Source: Kurthia populi (GTDB lineage Bacteria > Bacillota > Bacilli > Bacillales_A > Planococcaceae). From it: a stretch of 64,000 nt of DNA. Under the pieces are notes generated by a model, which saw only the letters and a program-made list of their open reading frames with translations, ran no database searches and was not told the DNA's origin. Every line of letters begins with the position of its first letter. Position 1 is the stretch's first letter. Shown here one piece after another: positions 26,414-33,940 of the stretch. A program made the position numbers and the translations under genes. Location: NCBI RefSeq assembly GCF_042686175.1, contig NZ_JBHUOR010000023.1, forward strand, positions 93,587 through 157,586, written 5' to 3'.

Positions 26414-27961
26414 ATGAAAAAATCTTGGAAGATAGTAGCGGCCATGGGGATGGCTACAACAATCATGACAGCACCAATGACAATAAACGGAACGAAAGAC
26501 GTGCAGGTGGCGCAGGCAGCGACAAAAACGACAGCGATTACCTACATGGGACAAATTGATAATCCAAAAACGGCTATTTATGACGCGCCTGCCGGCAATA
26601 AATTCGATACAGTCGATACATTGTATTCAAAAAACAGCTTTTATGTGCATAAAAAGGCTGTCGTCAATGGCGTGACGTACTACCGTATTTCACGAAATGA
26701 GAACCCAACATTCGGTGCCATCGGCTGGGTGAAGGCCTCAACAATTAACGTAAAAAAAATGACGGAGCAAAAAAATGTCGTTAAAGCACACCCAATGAAC
26801 GGGAAAGGCAATGCCTATTCCCGTCCAGATGGTGGCGAACGGAATAGTTGGCATTCATTAAAAGACTATAAAAATCGTCAATTTTATCCGCAGCGTACAG
26901 TAAAAGTAAGCACAGCGATATGGTATTACGGAAAAGTAGGCGCGCGTAATGTATGGATTTCAGCGGATAGCCTATCAGAAAAGGTCGATACAGCTGGTGC
27001 CACAACAGAGGCGACGAATGTCAGCTATATGGGGATGCTGCATAGCACAGCAAATGTGATCTACAAAACAGCTGGCGGCGCAAAGCTACAAACGGCCGGT
27101 ACTCTGTATACAGAAAATAATTTCTACGTACATCAAAAGAAAATCGTCAATGGTGTGACGTATTACCGCATCTCACGTAATGAGCGCGCGAGCAGTGAAG
27201 CAGTTGGCTGGGTGAAATCCGCTGCGATTGAGCTTGCTTCATTAAAGGCACATGCGAATGTGACGGAAAACTTCAAGCTAACAGGGAAAGGCAATGCCTA
27301 TTCACGCCCAGCAGGTGGCGAGCGCAACATCTGGCATTCACTAAAAACTTATAAAAATACAAACTTCCGTGCGAAAGAAACCGTCGAAGTAAACGGTGAG
27401 CTTTGGTACTACGGTACAGTTGGCGTACGCAATGTCTGGGTATCTGCAGCTAGTGTGACCGATTCAATCACGCAAACGGGCAATACAGCGACTACTAAAA
27501 CAACCGCTGTTAGCTATGTAGGACAAGCGAAATCGGCGAAGACACCTATCTTCCGCGTTGCCGGGAAATCAAGTACCAAATTTTTAGCAGGTAAAAGCTA
27601 TACAAATGAAACGTTCTATATATATAAGAAGAATGTCGTAAAAAATACGACCTATTACGAAATTCGCCGCAGCCAATCAGGTGATATCATTGGCTGGGTA
27701 AAAGATAAGAGCCTAACCAAGCAAACGCTGAAGTTCACGATCAATACGAAGGACAGCTTTACAATTGACGGGACAGGGAAGGGCTATACACGACCAAACG
27801 GGAAATCACGCAATATCCTGTACACAACGATGAAGCCCTTCGCAGGTGATACGTTCAAGCCAACATCAACAGCCATTATTGGCAACGACACATGGTATGT
27901 TGGACAGCTTGGCACAAAAACAGGCTGGGTAAAAGCCTCACAAGTAACAAAAACAAAGTAA
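26414..27961 (+). CDS. Secreted non-catalytic wall protein with six GW/SH3-like modules
   Basis: Exported protein of 515 aa built only of SH3/GW-like modules. After a signal peptide (to about residue 36, AQA) come three pairs of modules. The first of each pair has IYDxxxGxK ... NxFYVHKK ... YYRISRNE ... GWVK; the second has GKGNAYSRPxGGERN ... WYYGKVG ... NVWIS. The modules match those of the preceding glucosaminidase, but there is no enzyme domain. It may compete with or position the autolysins on teichoic acid, or act as a structural wall protein; this is inference. Ribosome site AAAGGTGG. Own terminator downstream. Confidence 0.85.
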   Translation: MKKSWKIVAAMGMATTIMTAPMTINGTKDVQVAQAATKTTAITYMGQIDNPKTAIYDAPAGNKFDTVDTLYSKNSFYVHKKAVVNGVTYYRISRNENPTFGAIGWVKASTINVKKMTEQKNVVKAHPMNGKGNAYSRPDGGERNSWHSLKDYKNRQFYPQRTVKVSTAIWYYGKVGARNVWISADSLSEKVDTAGATTEATNVSYMGMLHSTANVIYKTAGGAKLQTAGTLYTENNFYVHQKKIVNGVTYYRISRNERASSEAVGWVKSAAIELASLKAHANVTENFKLTGKGNAYSRPAGGERNIWHSLKTYKNTNFRAKETVEVNGELWYYGTVGVRNVWVSAASVTDSITQTGNTATTKTTAVSYVGQAKSAKTPIFRVAGKSSTKFLAGKSYTNETFYIYKKNVVKNTTYYEIRRSQSGDIIGWVKDKSLTKQTLKFTINTKDSFTIDGTGKGYTRPNGKSRNILYTTMKPFAGDTFKPTSTAIIGNDTWYVGQLGTKTGWVKASQVTKTK

Positions 27962-27967
27962 GCGATT

Positions 27968-28008
27968 TAAAAGCATCTCCCTGTGTAAATAGGGGGATGC
28001 TTTTTTGT
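27968..28008 (+). terminator. Terminator of the GW-module protein gene
   Basis: AAAAGCATCTCCC pairs with GGGGGATGCTTTT and T's follow. Confidence 0.92.
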
Positions 28009-28422
28009 GATTTTAGGTAGCAAGAAAGTCCCTGAATGCGATTTACTAGGTAAATCGCCTGATTCGACAAAATCCGATAGATGCGAATATTCTTATAAAT
28101 AATGGAATAGGTAGTTGATTAGAATGTAATAATTAGAACATTACACTAGTAATAAATGTTAAAATATGTAAAAGAATGTTGATATTAACCAAAAGAAATT
28201 CACTATATAATAGGAAGAAATGCCATATCGATTGGTGGTCATTTATAGATCGATTGTTACAAAATCATAGAAATCACTTAAAATAGACAATTCTGTGACA
28301 TGAAAGGACTTAAAAACAATACTTTGGAATTAAACAATCATATTTAATATCACTTTTATGATGAAAATAATAAGTATCTATTCTATACAAGGTTTATAAG
28401 AGTAAGAATTTGATTTTGTTAT

Positions 28423-28435
28423 TAATATAGTGATA
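28423..28435 (+). promoter_or_regulatory. Candidate promoter core of S-layer-like gene 1
   Basis: TAATATAGTGATA, with a TATAGT -10-like core. Nearly the same string (TAATATAGTCGATA) lies at 59324-59337 ahead of the second S-layer-like gene. This implies a leader of about 150 bases. The rest of 28009-28422 is AT-rich with no supportable gene. Confidence 0.45.
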
Positions 28436-28513
28436 TCTTCCTTGTTAAGTAGAATTATTTGGTAGAAAAAAAGGTGGAAATTCTCCTACGATTGGACGAT
28501 AATTAGGCTAAGC

Positions 28514-28559
28514 ATGATTAGTTGATACACTTTTCGCAGGAAGCGAGATGACTAATCAT
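28514..28559 (+). promoter_or_regulatory. Leader hairpin upstream of S-layer-like gene 1
   Basis: ATGATTAGT (28514-28522) pairs perfectly with ACTAATCAT (28551-28559), with a smaller inner stem (TTCGC/GCGA). It ends 12 bases before the GGGAGGA ribosome site. Long structured leaders stabilise S-layer mRNAs in other bacteria; that role is inferred here. Confidence 0.55.
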
Positions 28560-28585
28560 ATCTAATTAAGGGAGGATTTTCATTC

Positions 28586-31500
28586 ATGGGAAAACACAAA
28601 ATCATTAAATCTGCAGCAGCAGTAGCACTTACTGCATCTGTAGTAGCAACAGCAGCACCAGGCGCATCAGCTGCTTCATACAAAACAAACGCTAAGGATC
28701 AACTAGTACACACTTCTACAGGTAAACTAGTGAAAGGCTGGAAAGTATTCGGCGGAAAACTTTACAAAAACGGTAAATTAGCTCCAGCTAAAAAATACAA
28801 AATCATCGGTACTGGCGCAGCTCAAAAATTATTCTACGGCCCAACACTGAAAAAAGGCTACAAAACGGCTAGCAGCAAAACTTTACTATTCAAAGATGGT
28901 AAATTAGCAGATGGTTGGAAACAAGCTGGTAAAGGCGAACGTCTATACAAAAACGGTAAACTTGATAAAGGTTACACAGTTTACACGAACGTTGAAGGCG
29001 ACAAATTCCTTTACCAAAACGGTAAACTTAAAAAAGGCCAAAAAACTGCTAACCGCGGTGGCGAAACATTATTATTCGTTGATGGTAAACTTGCAAAAGG
29101 CTACGTATTACACGAAGCTTCTAAAACATTATTCAACAACGGTAAAGTTGCTGAAGGTTTAGTAAAATACCCAGAAACAGACGGTAAATTCTACAACGAC
29201 GGTAAACTTGCAAACGGTGAAATCAACGGTGCTGAGTACAAAGACGGCGTACTTGTAGCGAAAGACATCGCTTCAGTAAAAGCTATTAACGGTACAACTG
29301 TTGAAGTAACATTCAAAGAAGCTCAAAAAGCTGACGATGTTAAAGCTGCAGATTACAAAATCGAAGGCTTAGAAGTTAAAAACGCAGCAGTTAAACAAAC
29401 TGACTCTAAAGTTGTAGTATTAACTACTTCAGCTCAAGAAGCTGCTAAAGAATACACATTAGTGTACAAAGAAGCGGATACAAAAACATTCACTGGCGTA
29501 TCTGCAGTAATCCCAACAGGTATCGCTCTTACTAAAGCATCTCAACAAGGTGTAATTGGTAAAGAAGTAACTGTAGAAGCACAAGTTAAAGTTGCAGAAG
29601 GTCAATCTAAAGCAGGTATCCCTGTAACAATCGTAGTTGATAGCAACAAAGATTCAAACGGTGGTTCTTCTGAGAACAACATCGCAAAAGATTACAAAGT
29701 AGAAGTTTACACTGATGAAAACGGTGTAGCTAAATACTCTTACACTCAATACGCTTCAAACTCAGAAGATACTGTTTACGCTTACCCAACTGGTGACGCT
29801 TCAGTTAAATCTGTAGCTGGTAAAGTATACTGGGGTCAAGAAGCTCGTTTATCATTAGAACAAGTAACAACTGGTTCTACATTTGCTAACGATTCTAAAG
29901 TAGTATATAAAGTTAAAACTACTGAAGATGTTTCTGCTGTATACGTAGCATACAAAGAAAACGTTGATGTAACTCCTGAAAAAGTTGTAAGTGGCGTACA
30001 AGTAGTAGATACAAACGTAACAAGCGACTCTTCAAAATATCCTTCACAATTAACAACAGGTGCTGTTAAATTCGTAAAAGTTCTTGTTAACGCTAAAGGT
30101 GAAGCAACATTCACTTTACAAGGTACTGAAGCATCAGTTACTCCTATCGTATTCGTAGATGGTACTGACGGCAACCTTAAAGATGGATTAAAGAAATTAG
30201 GTGCTACTGAATTACAAGCTACAACTTCAGCTATCACATTCACAAAATCATTCTCTAACCAATTTGCAGTAGTTGGTGAAAAATCTGCAAATGCAGCAAC
30301 AATCAAAGCTGGTACAGTAGTAGAAAATAAAACTGCTGGTACTGACTTCGGTGGTCGTGACTTCACAGTTACAGTAACTGATAAAGATGGTAATCTTGCT
30401 AAAGCTGGTACAGTAGTAAACGTTGGCTTCAAAGATGGTGATTTCTCTACAGAAGCTGGTAAAGCAATCTACGCTCAAAATATTAAAGGCGAATTTGTAA
30501 AAGTTACAAAAGCAAATGCTCAAACAGCAGGTACATTCCAAGCAACTGTTGGTAAAGACGGTAAAGCAACATTCCGCATTATCGGTGAAAAAGATGCATT
30601 CGCTAAACCAACTGTATTCTTCGACAATGGTCAAGGTAATGCAACTAAAGCTGGTCAATTAGATGATACAGATTTACAAACTACTGTAGCTGAATACACT
30701 TACTTCGGTACAGCAGAAGTGACTAATGCGTCATTAAAAACTAATGCAGCAGTAAACGGCAAAGTATCTACAGATGCTACAGCGAAATTCACTTACCAAG
30801 CATTAGATCAAAATGATAAACCATACACTACAAATCCTGCACAATACACGGCTACATTCCAAGTAACTGCAACAGATACAGATGTGACAGTTGTAGGTAA
30901 AGGTGAAGTAAAAGCTGGTCAAACTCGTTCATTCCAAGTAACAGCTACTACAGCCAGTGAAGCAGTATTAGAAATCACTTCTGTTAAAGCTGGTACAGTA
31001 GAAGTTCAAGCTTCAGCATCTCAATCTTCATTACCAAACCAAACAGCTAAAGTAGAGTTCACAAAAGCATTAACTGCTCAGGAACAAGCTGTAGCAACAA
31101 TCAATGCCCTAAACGGTCAAGCAACTCTTGCTGTATATAATGCTGCAGGTATTATCGGTGTAACATCAACTAACCTTGCAAATGTTCAAGGTGCCGTTCA
31201 ATTAGCAAAAGCACAAAAAGGTACAGATTTACTTGCTAAAGAAATCCAAGCAGCAGTAACTGCAGCTGTTCCTACTGATGTAAAAGCAGCAGAAGTAGAG
31301 ACTGCATTAAAAGATGCACAAAAATTAGTAGATGCAATTCCAACATATGTTGCTAACCCATCAAACTTAGAAGCAGTAGAAAAAGCAATTGCAGATGCAG
31401 AAGCAGCAATCGCTGATGTAAAAGCACTTGACAATGCTGTAACAGAAGCACCTAGTGCTACAGCATTAAATGTTAAAGCAATCGGTACACAAAAATTAGT

Positions 31501-32020
31501 TACAGCAAAAACTGCAATCGCAGGAGTTAAAGCAGCGACTGCATTAACAGATGCACAAGCAGCAGTAGATGCAATTCCAGCATTAGCAGGCGATAAATCA
31601 AACTTAGCAGCAGTAAAAACAGCAGTAGCAAAAGCAGAAAAAGCAATTGCAGATGCTAAAGCACTTGATAATGCTGTAACAGAAGCACCTGGTGCTACAG
31701 CATTAAATGTTAAAGCAATCGGTACACAAAAATTAGCTACAGCAAAAACTGCAATCGCTGATGCAGAAGCAATTGCATTCTTAGAAAACGCAGATGTAAA
31801 AGCAGCAGGTTTAATTGCAGTAACATCAGTAATTCCACGTGATGAAGCTACTCAAGCGCTATTAGATAAAGCATTCGCAGAATATAAAAAATTATCTACT
31901 GAAGCTAAAGCATCAACTGAAACAGCTACTTGGGATTTAGCAACAGCAACTCCAACAACAGCTCCAACAGTTGCACAAGTATTTGCACACTTAAAAGATT
32001 TAAATGATGCTTTAAAATAA
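28586..32020 (+). CDS. S-layer-like protein 1 with N-terminal YKNG-repeat domain
   Basis: Very large secreted surface protein, 1144 aa. The signal peptide ends near residue 30 (ASA). Residues about 32-228 hold ten short units of the kind LYKNGKLxxG or LFKDGKLADG, in the same order as in the proteins at 33941 and 59452. This takes the place where SLH domains sit in many Bacillales S-layer proteins; no SLH motif is seen. Then come Ig-like beta domains (IASVKAINGTTVEVTFKE onward), and from residue 828 an Ala/Lys-rich helical region with repeats. Codon use is that of a highly expressed gene (AAC, TAC, TTC, GGT). Strong ribosome site GGGAGGA, long structured leader, double terminator. S-layer identity is inferred from size, composition and expression features. 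Confidence 0.8.
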   Translation: MGKHKIIKSAAAVALTASVVATAAPGASAASYKTNAKDQLVHTSTGKLVKGWKVFGGKLYKNGKLAPAKKYKIIGTGAAQKLFYGPTLKKGYKTASSKTLLFKDGKLADGWKQAGKGERLYKNGKLDKGYTVYTNVEGDKFLYQNGKLKKGQKTANRGGETLLFVDGKLAKGYVLHEASKTLFNNGKVAEGLVKYPETDGKFYNDGKLANGEINGAEYKDGVLVAKDIASVKAINGTTVEVTFKEAQKADDVKAADYKIEGLEVKNAAVKQTDSKVVVLTTSAQEAAKEYTLVYKEADTKTFTGVSAVIPTGIALTKASQQGVIGKEVTVEAQVKVAEGQSKAGIPVTIVVDSNKDSNGGSSENNIAKDYKVEVYTDENGVAKYSYTQYASNSEDTVYAYPTGDASVKSVAGKVYWGQEARLSLEQVTTGSTFANDSKVVYKVKTTEDVSAVYVAYKENVDVTPEKVVSGVQVVDTNVTSDSSKYPSQLTTGAVKFVKVLVNAKGEATFTLQGTEASVTPIVFVDGTDGNLKDGLKKLGATELQATTSAITFTKSFSNQFAVVGEKSANAATIKAGTVVENKTAGTDFGGRDFTVTVTDKDGNLAKAGTVVNVGFKDGDFSTEAGKAIYAQNIKGEFVKVTKANAQTAGTFQATVGKDGKATFRIIGEKDAFAKPTVFFDNGQGNATKAGQLDDTDLQTTVAEYTYFGTAEVTNASLKTNAAVNGKVSTDATAKFTYQALDQNDKPYTTNPAQYTATFQVTATDTDVTVVGKGEVKAGQTRSFQVTATTASEAVLEITSVKAGTVEVQASASQSSLPNQTAKVEFTKALTAQEQAVATINALNGQATLAVYNAAGIIGVTSTNLANVQGAVQLAKAQKGTDLLAKEIQAAVTAAVPTDVKAAEVETALKDAQKLVDAIPTYVANPSNLEAVEKAIADAEAAIADVKALDNAVTEAPSATALNVKAIGTQKLVTAKTAIAGVKAATALTDAQAAVDAIPALAGDKSNLAAVKTAVAKAEKAIADAKALDNAVTEAPGATALNVKAIGTQKLATAKTAIADAEAIAFLENADVKAAGLIAVTSVIPRDEATQALLDKAFAEYKKLSTEAKASTETATWDLATATPTTAPTVAQVFAHLKDLNDALK
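31421..31757 (+). repeat. Direct repeat within S-layer-like gene 1
   Basis: A stretch of about 100 bases beginning at 31421 (AAAGCACTTG) recurs at 31658, 237 bases later, almost unchanged. It encodes ALDNAVTEAP then ATALNVKAIGTQKL. The protein unit is about 79 residues, predicted helical and similar in style to FIVAR-type three-helix modules. Confidence 0.85.
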
Positions 32021-32071
32021 TCCAACCCATACCTCTCTTATGGATGGAACGGAAATAAAATGACGTAGTCT

Positions 32072-32108
32072 TTTTCCCCTAATTCTCGTAGTTAGGGGTT
32101 TTTCTTTT
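32072..32108 (+). terminator. Terminator 1 of S-layer-like gene 1
   Basis: CCCCTAA pairs with TTAGGGG and five T's follow, then more T-rich sequence. Confidence 0.85.
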
Positions 32109-32154
32109 GTCTTAAACTCGATTTCAAACATATATTATTACTTTGAATACAATC

Positions 32155-32188
32155 GTAGCCTATTCCTTAACGGGAATGGGCTTTTTAC
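32155..32188 (+). terminator. Terminator 2 of S-layer-like gene 1
   Basis: GCCTATTCC pairs with GGGAATGGGC and five T's follow. A tandem terminator fits a strongly transcribed gene. Confidence 0.8.
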
Positions 32189-32221
32189 ATTGGAAGAGAT
32201 AGTGTGAGTGTCGTTTAAAGA

Positions 32222-32521
32222 TTGCAGAAGGTGTTGTGTGAGCGTTTGGAAATCTGTGTTACGCAGGAGGAAATCGCAATTGAGAGTGTTCAACTCTACG
32301 CTGACGAGATGGATGAAAGACTTGTGCCACCTGAAATGTTGAAAGGAGTGACAGAGCCGATTCAGGCAGAACTGGCGAGTTACAGAAATGAACATGGTGT
32401 CGAGTACCTATTCATTCGACTTGAAATCGGCAAGGAAGCACCGTTAGAAATTTTGATGATTGATGATGAAATATTGGACGGAAATATAACATTAATAAAT
32501 GAAAACTCACCTAAAAAGTAA
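32222..32521 (+). CDS. Hypothetical protein, possibly a fragment
   Basis: Open frame of about 99 codons with coding-like composition (YADEMDERLVPPEMLKG, then VEYLFIRLEIGKEAPL). No signal peptide or membrane segment. The start is uncertain: TTG 32222, GTG 32231 and TTG 32246 are in frame, none with a well-placed ribosome site, and the region lies directly after the S-layer terminators. It could be a small cytoplasmic protein or the tail of a lost gene. I do not recognise a family. Confidence 0.4.
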   Translation: MQKVLCERLEICVTQEEIAIESVQLYADEMDERLVPPEMLKGVTEPIQAELASYRNEHGVEYLFIRLEIGKEAPLEILMIDDEILDGNITLINENSPKK

Positions 32522-32624
32522 TGGTTTAAAAATTAGTTGAAGTACTTTTGATGGAAGACATCGGAATGTGCTAAAAGGCTAGCGTGACAATATTTAAATA
32601 AAGCAACGAACGGAGGAAAAAGTG

Positions 32625-32705
32625 ATGAATAAGAAATTTCACAGAATCATTGTTGATGGTGAGACATATTACAGAGAAATAGATTCACTGAAGTTGTTAG
32701 ACTGA
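32625..32705 (+). CDS. Candidate 26-residue microprotein
   Basis: A very short open frame with a textbook ribosome site (CGGAGG, 9 bases before ATG 32625) and the product MNKKFHRIIVDG then ETYYREIDSLKLLD. It stands alone between the hypothetical frame at 32222 and the convergent zinc-ribbon gene, with a terminator about 50 bases downstream. It could be a real small protein or the intact 5' end of a gene that has lost the rest. Confidence 0.4.
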   Translation: MNKKFHRIIVDGETYYREIDSLKLLD

Positions 32706-32751
32706 TAATATATGCCATATATTTTACATTGATTTTTTTATTTACATGCTA

Positions 32752-32792
32752 AAAAACTTCCAAAGTCAATCTCTTTGGAAGTTTTTCTTTTC
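32752..32792. terminator. Bidirectional terminator between convergent genes
   Basis: AAAAACTTCCAAAG pairs with CTTTGGAAGTTTTT. Serves the minus-strand zinc-ribbon gene and anything transcribed from the left. Confidence 0.88.
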
Positions 32793-32798
32793 CTGCTA

Positions 32799-33656
32799 TT
32801 ACAAATTCATCAAGTCAAAAAAGCTTGATAAGTTCATATCATTCGAAATTTTATCGAAGAAGATGGAGTAGTAGATGACTACGTACACAAGGGTTGTGAT
32901 AATCGTGATAAGGAAGCTGATGAAGGCGTCTTTTGTTGGATGCTTCATAAAGTAATGGCTTGCTAGGAAAAGTGGTACGAGGTAAACGAATACAAGAGCG
33001 ATTAGGGCGTAAAGCAAGAATGCGAATGCCACGCTGTTCAGTAGTAATAAAACGAGTGTTACGAGGAATGCGACGTTTAATACATTGTTGAATGCGCCTA
33101 ATTGTGCAATTCCTTGTTTCATGTTTTCCATTGTACCGAGCTTGCGGCTTAGTAATAAAATAATGGCGATTAATAGGACGTAGAAGATGCCGAGGTATAG
33201 GAAAACGCGAATGAATGTACCGATGCCTAATAGGCCAGAGCCGCTAACTGCGCCGTTTGAGAATGCGTTCGCGAAGCCGTAAAGACTGTTAATCATTTTA
33301 TTCGCAAAGATGACTGGAATAAGTGCGTAAAGAATAAGTGAAATGATGGTTGAGATAAGTCCGAAATTGAAATAACGGATATCGCCCATTTTGCTTGGGT
33401 GCTTCAAGGTTTCGACGAAGTAGTGCCAGTAGTTCCCTGAGTGCTGCTTCAAGGATTCCATTGTGATGTTCGGTTTCTTGGATTGCTTTGGCTGTGCGTG
33501 ATGTACGTTTTCTGTAGTAGGTGGTGGTGTCACCGGCTGTGCTTCAGGCTGCACAGGTTCTTTTTTTACTTCCTTAGCTTGTGCGAGTGGTGCACCACAG
33601 CCACCGCAAAAGTTACTGGCGGGTTGTTCTAGCCCGCATTTCGTACAGGTAATCAT
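32799..33656 (-). CDS. Zinc-ribbon multi-pass membrane protein
   Basis: Membrane protein of 285 aa. An N-terminal cytoplasmic zinc ribbon has the pattern CTKCGLEQPASNFCGGCG (four Cys). A Pro/Gln/Lys linker of about 40 residues follows, then about five or six hydrophobic helices from residue 95 to 275. This layout is common in Bacillales (zinc-ribbon plus YIP1/DUF-type membrane domain) with no established function. ATG 33656 is chosen for the AAGGAG spaced 8 bases upstream; a GTG at 33665 would overlap that site. It is divergent from the giant surface protein gene and lies between the surface-protein genes. Confidence 0.8.
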   Translation of the reverse strand: MITCTKCGLEQPASNFCGGCGAPLAQAKEVKKEPVQPEAQPVTPPPTTENVHHAQPKQSKKPNITMESLKQHSGNYWHYFVETLKHPSKMGDIRYFNFGLISTIISLILYALIPVIFANKMINSLYGFANAFSNGAVSGSGLLGIGTFIRVFLYLGIFYVLLIAIILLLSRKLGTMENMKQGIAQLGAFNNVLNVAFLVTLVLLLLNSVAFAFLLYALIALVFVYLVPLFLASHYFMKHPTKDAFISFLITIITTLVYVVIYYSIFFDKISNDMNLSSFFDLMNL

Positions 33657-33676
33657 TACATACACTCCTTAGATTC

Positions 33677-33710
33677 GCGAAGTCATCATGAGCGATGACT
33701 TCGCTGTTTT
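33677..33710. terminator. Strong hairpin between divergent genes
   Basis: CGAAGTCATC (33677-33686) pairs with GATGACTTCG (33693-33702) and is followed on the plus strand by CTGTTTTTTT. It is terminator-shaped for the plus strand but sits in the 5' leader of the minus-strand zinc-ribbon gene, 7 bases ahead of its ribosome site. It could insulate the downstream gene or regulate the leader. Confidence 0.6.
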
Positions 33711-33880
33711 TTTATGTGCGTGTCATGTGATAGAGAACGATTTACACACACACTACTCTAACTATAAGCTAAAATTTATCCTTTATGTCTATTTTTAACA
33801 AAAAAAGAAGAATTTTAATTATAAAAGGTAGGTAATTATTAAATTTTGCTTTTTTATTGAGAAGATGACTTTTCATTATT

Positions 33881-33920
33881 TAACCTGTTTTTAACCTTTT
33901 TGACCTATATTTAATATAAA
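33881..33920 (+). promoter_or_regulatory. Phased direct repeats and -10 ahead of the giant surface protein gene
   Basis: TAACCT at 33881, TAACCT at 33892 and TGACCT at 33901 lie in near-helical phase just upstream of a TATAAA -10 (33915-33920), with no good -35. This arrangement fits a response-regulator-activated promoter (for example PhoP-like). The regulator is unknown. Confidence 0.4.
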
Positions 33921-33940
33921 AAGTGAATCGGAGGATTTAT

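Noticed and set aside
28586..29280. Possible SLH domains at the N-terminus of the S-layer-like proteins
   Set aside because: The SLH ITRAE/TRAQ motif and three-helix spacing are absent; the repeats are short hairpin-like units instead.
29836..30432. 198-codon minus-strand open frame inside S-layer-like gene 1
   Set aside because: Antisense shadow created by the biased codon use of the highly expressed gene; no ribosome site.
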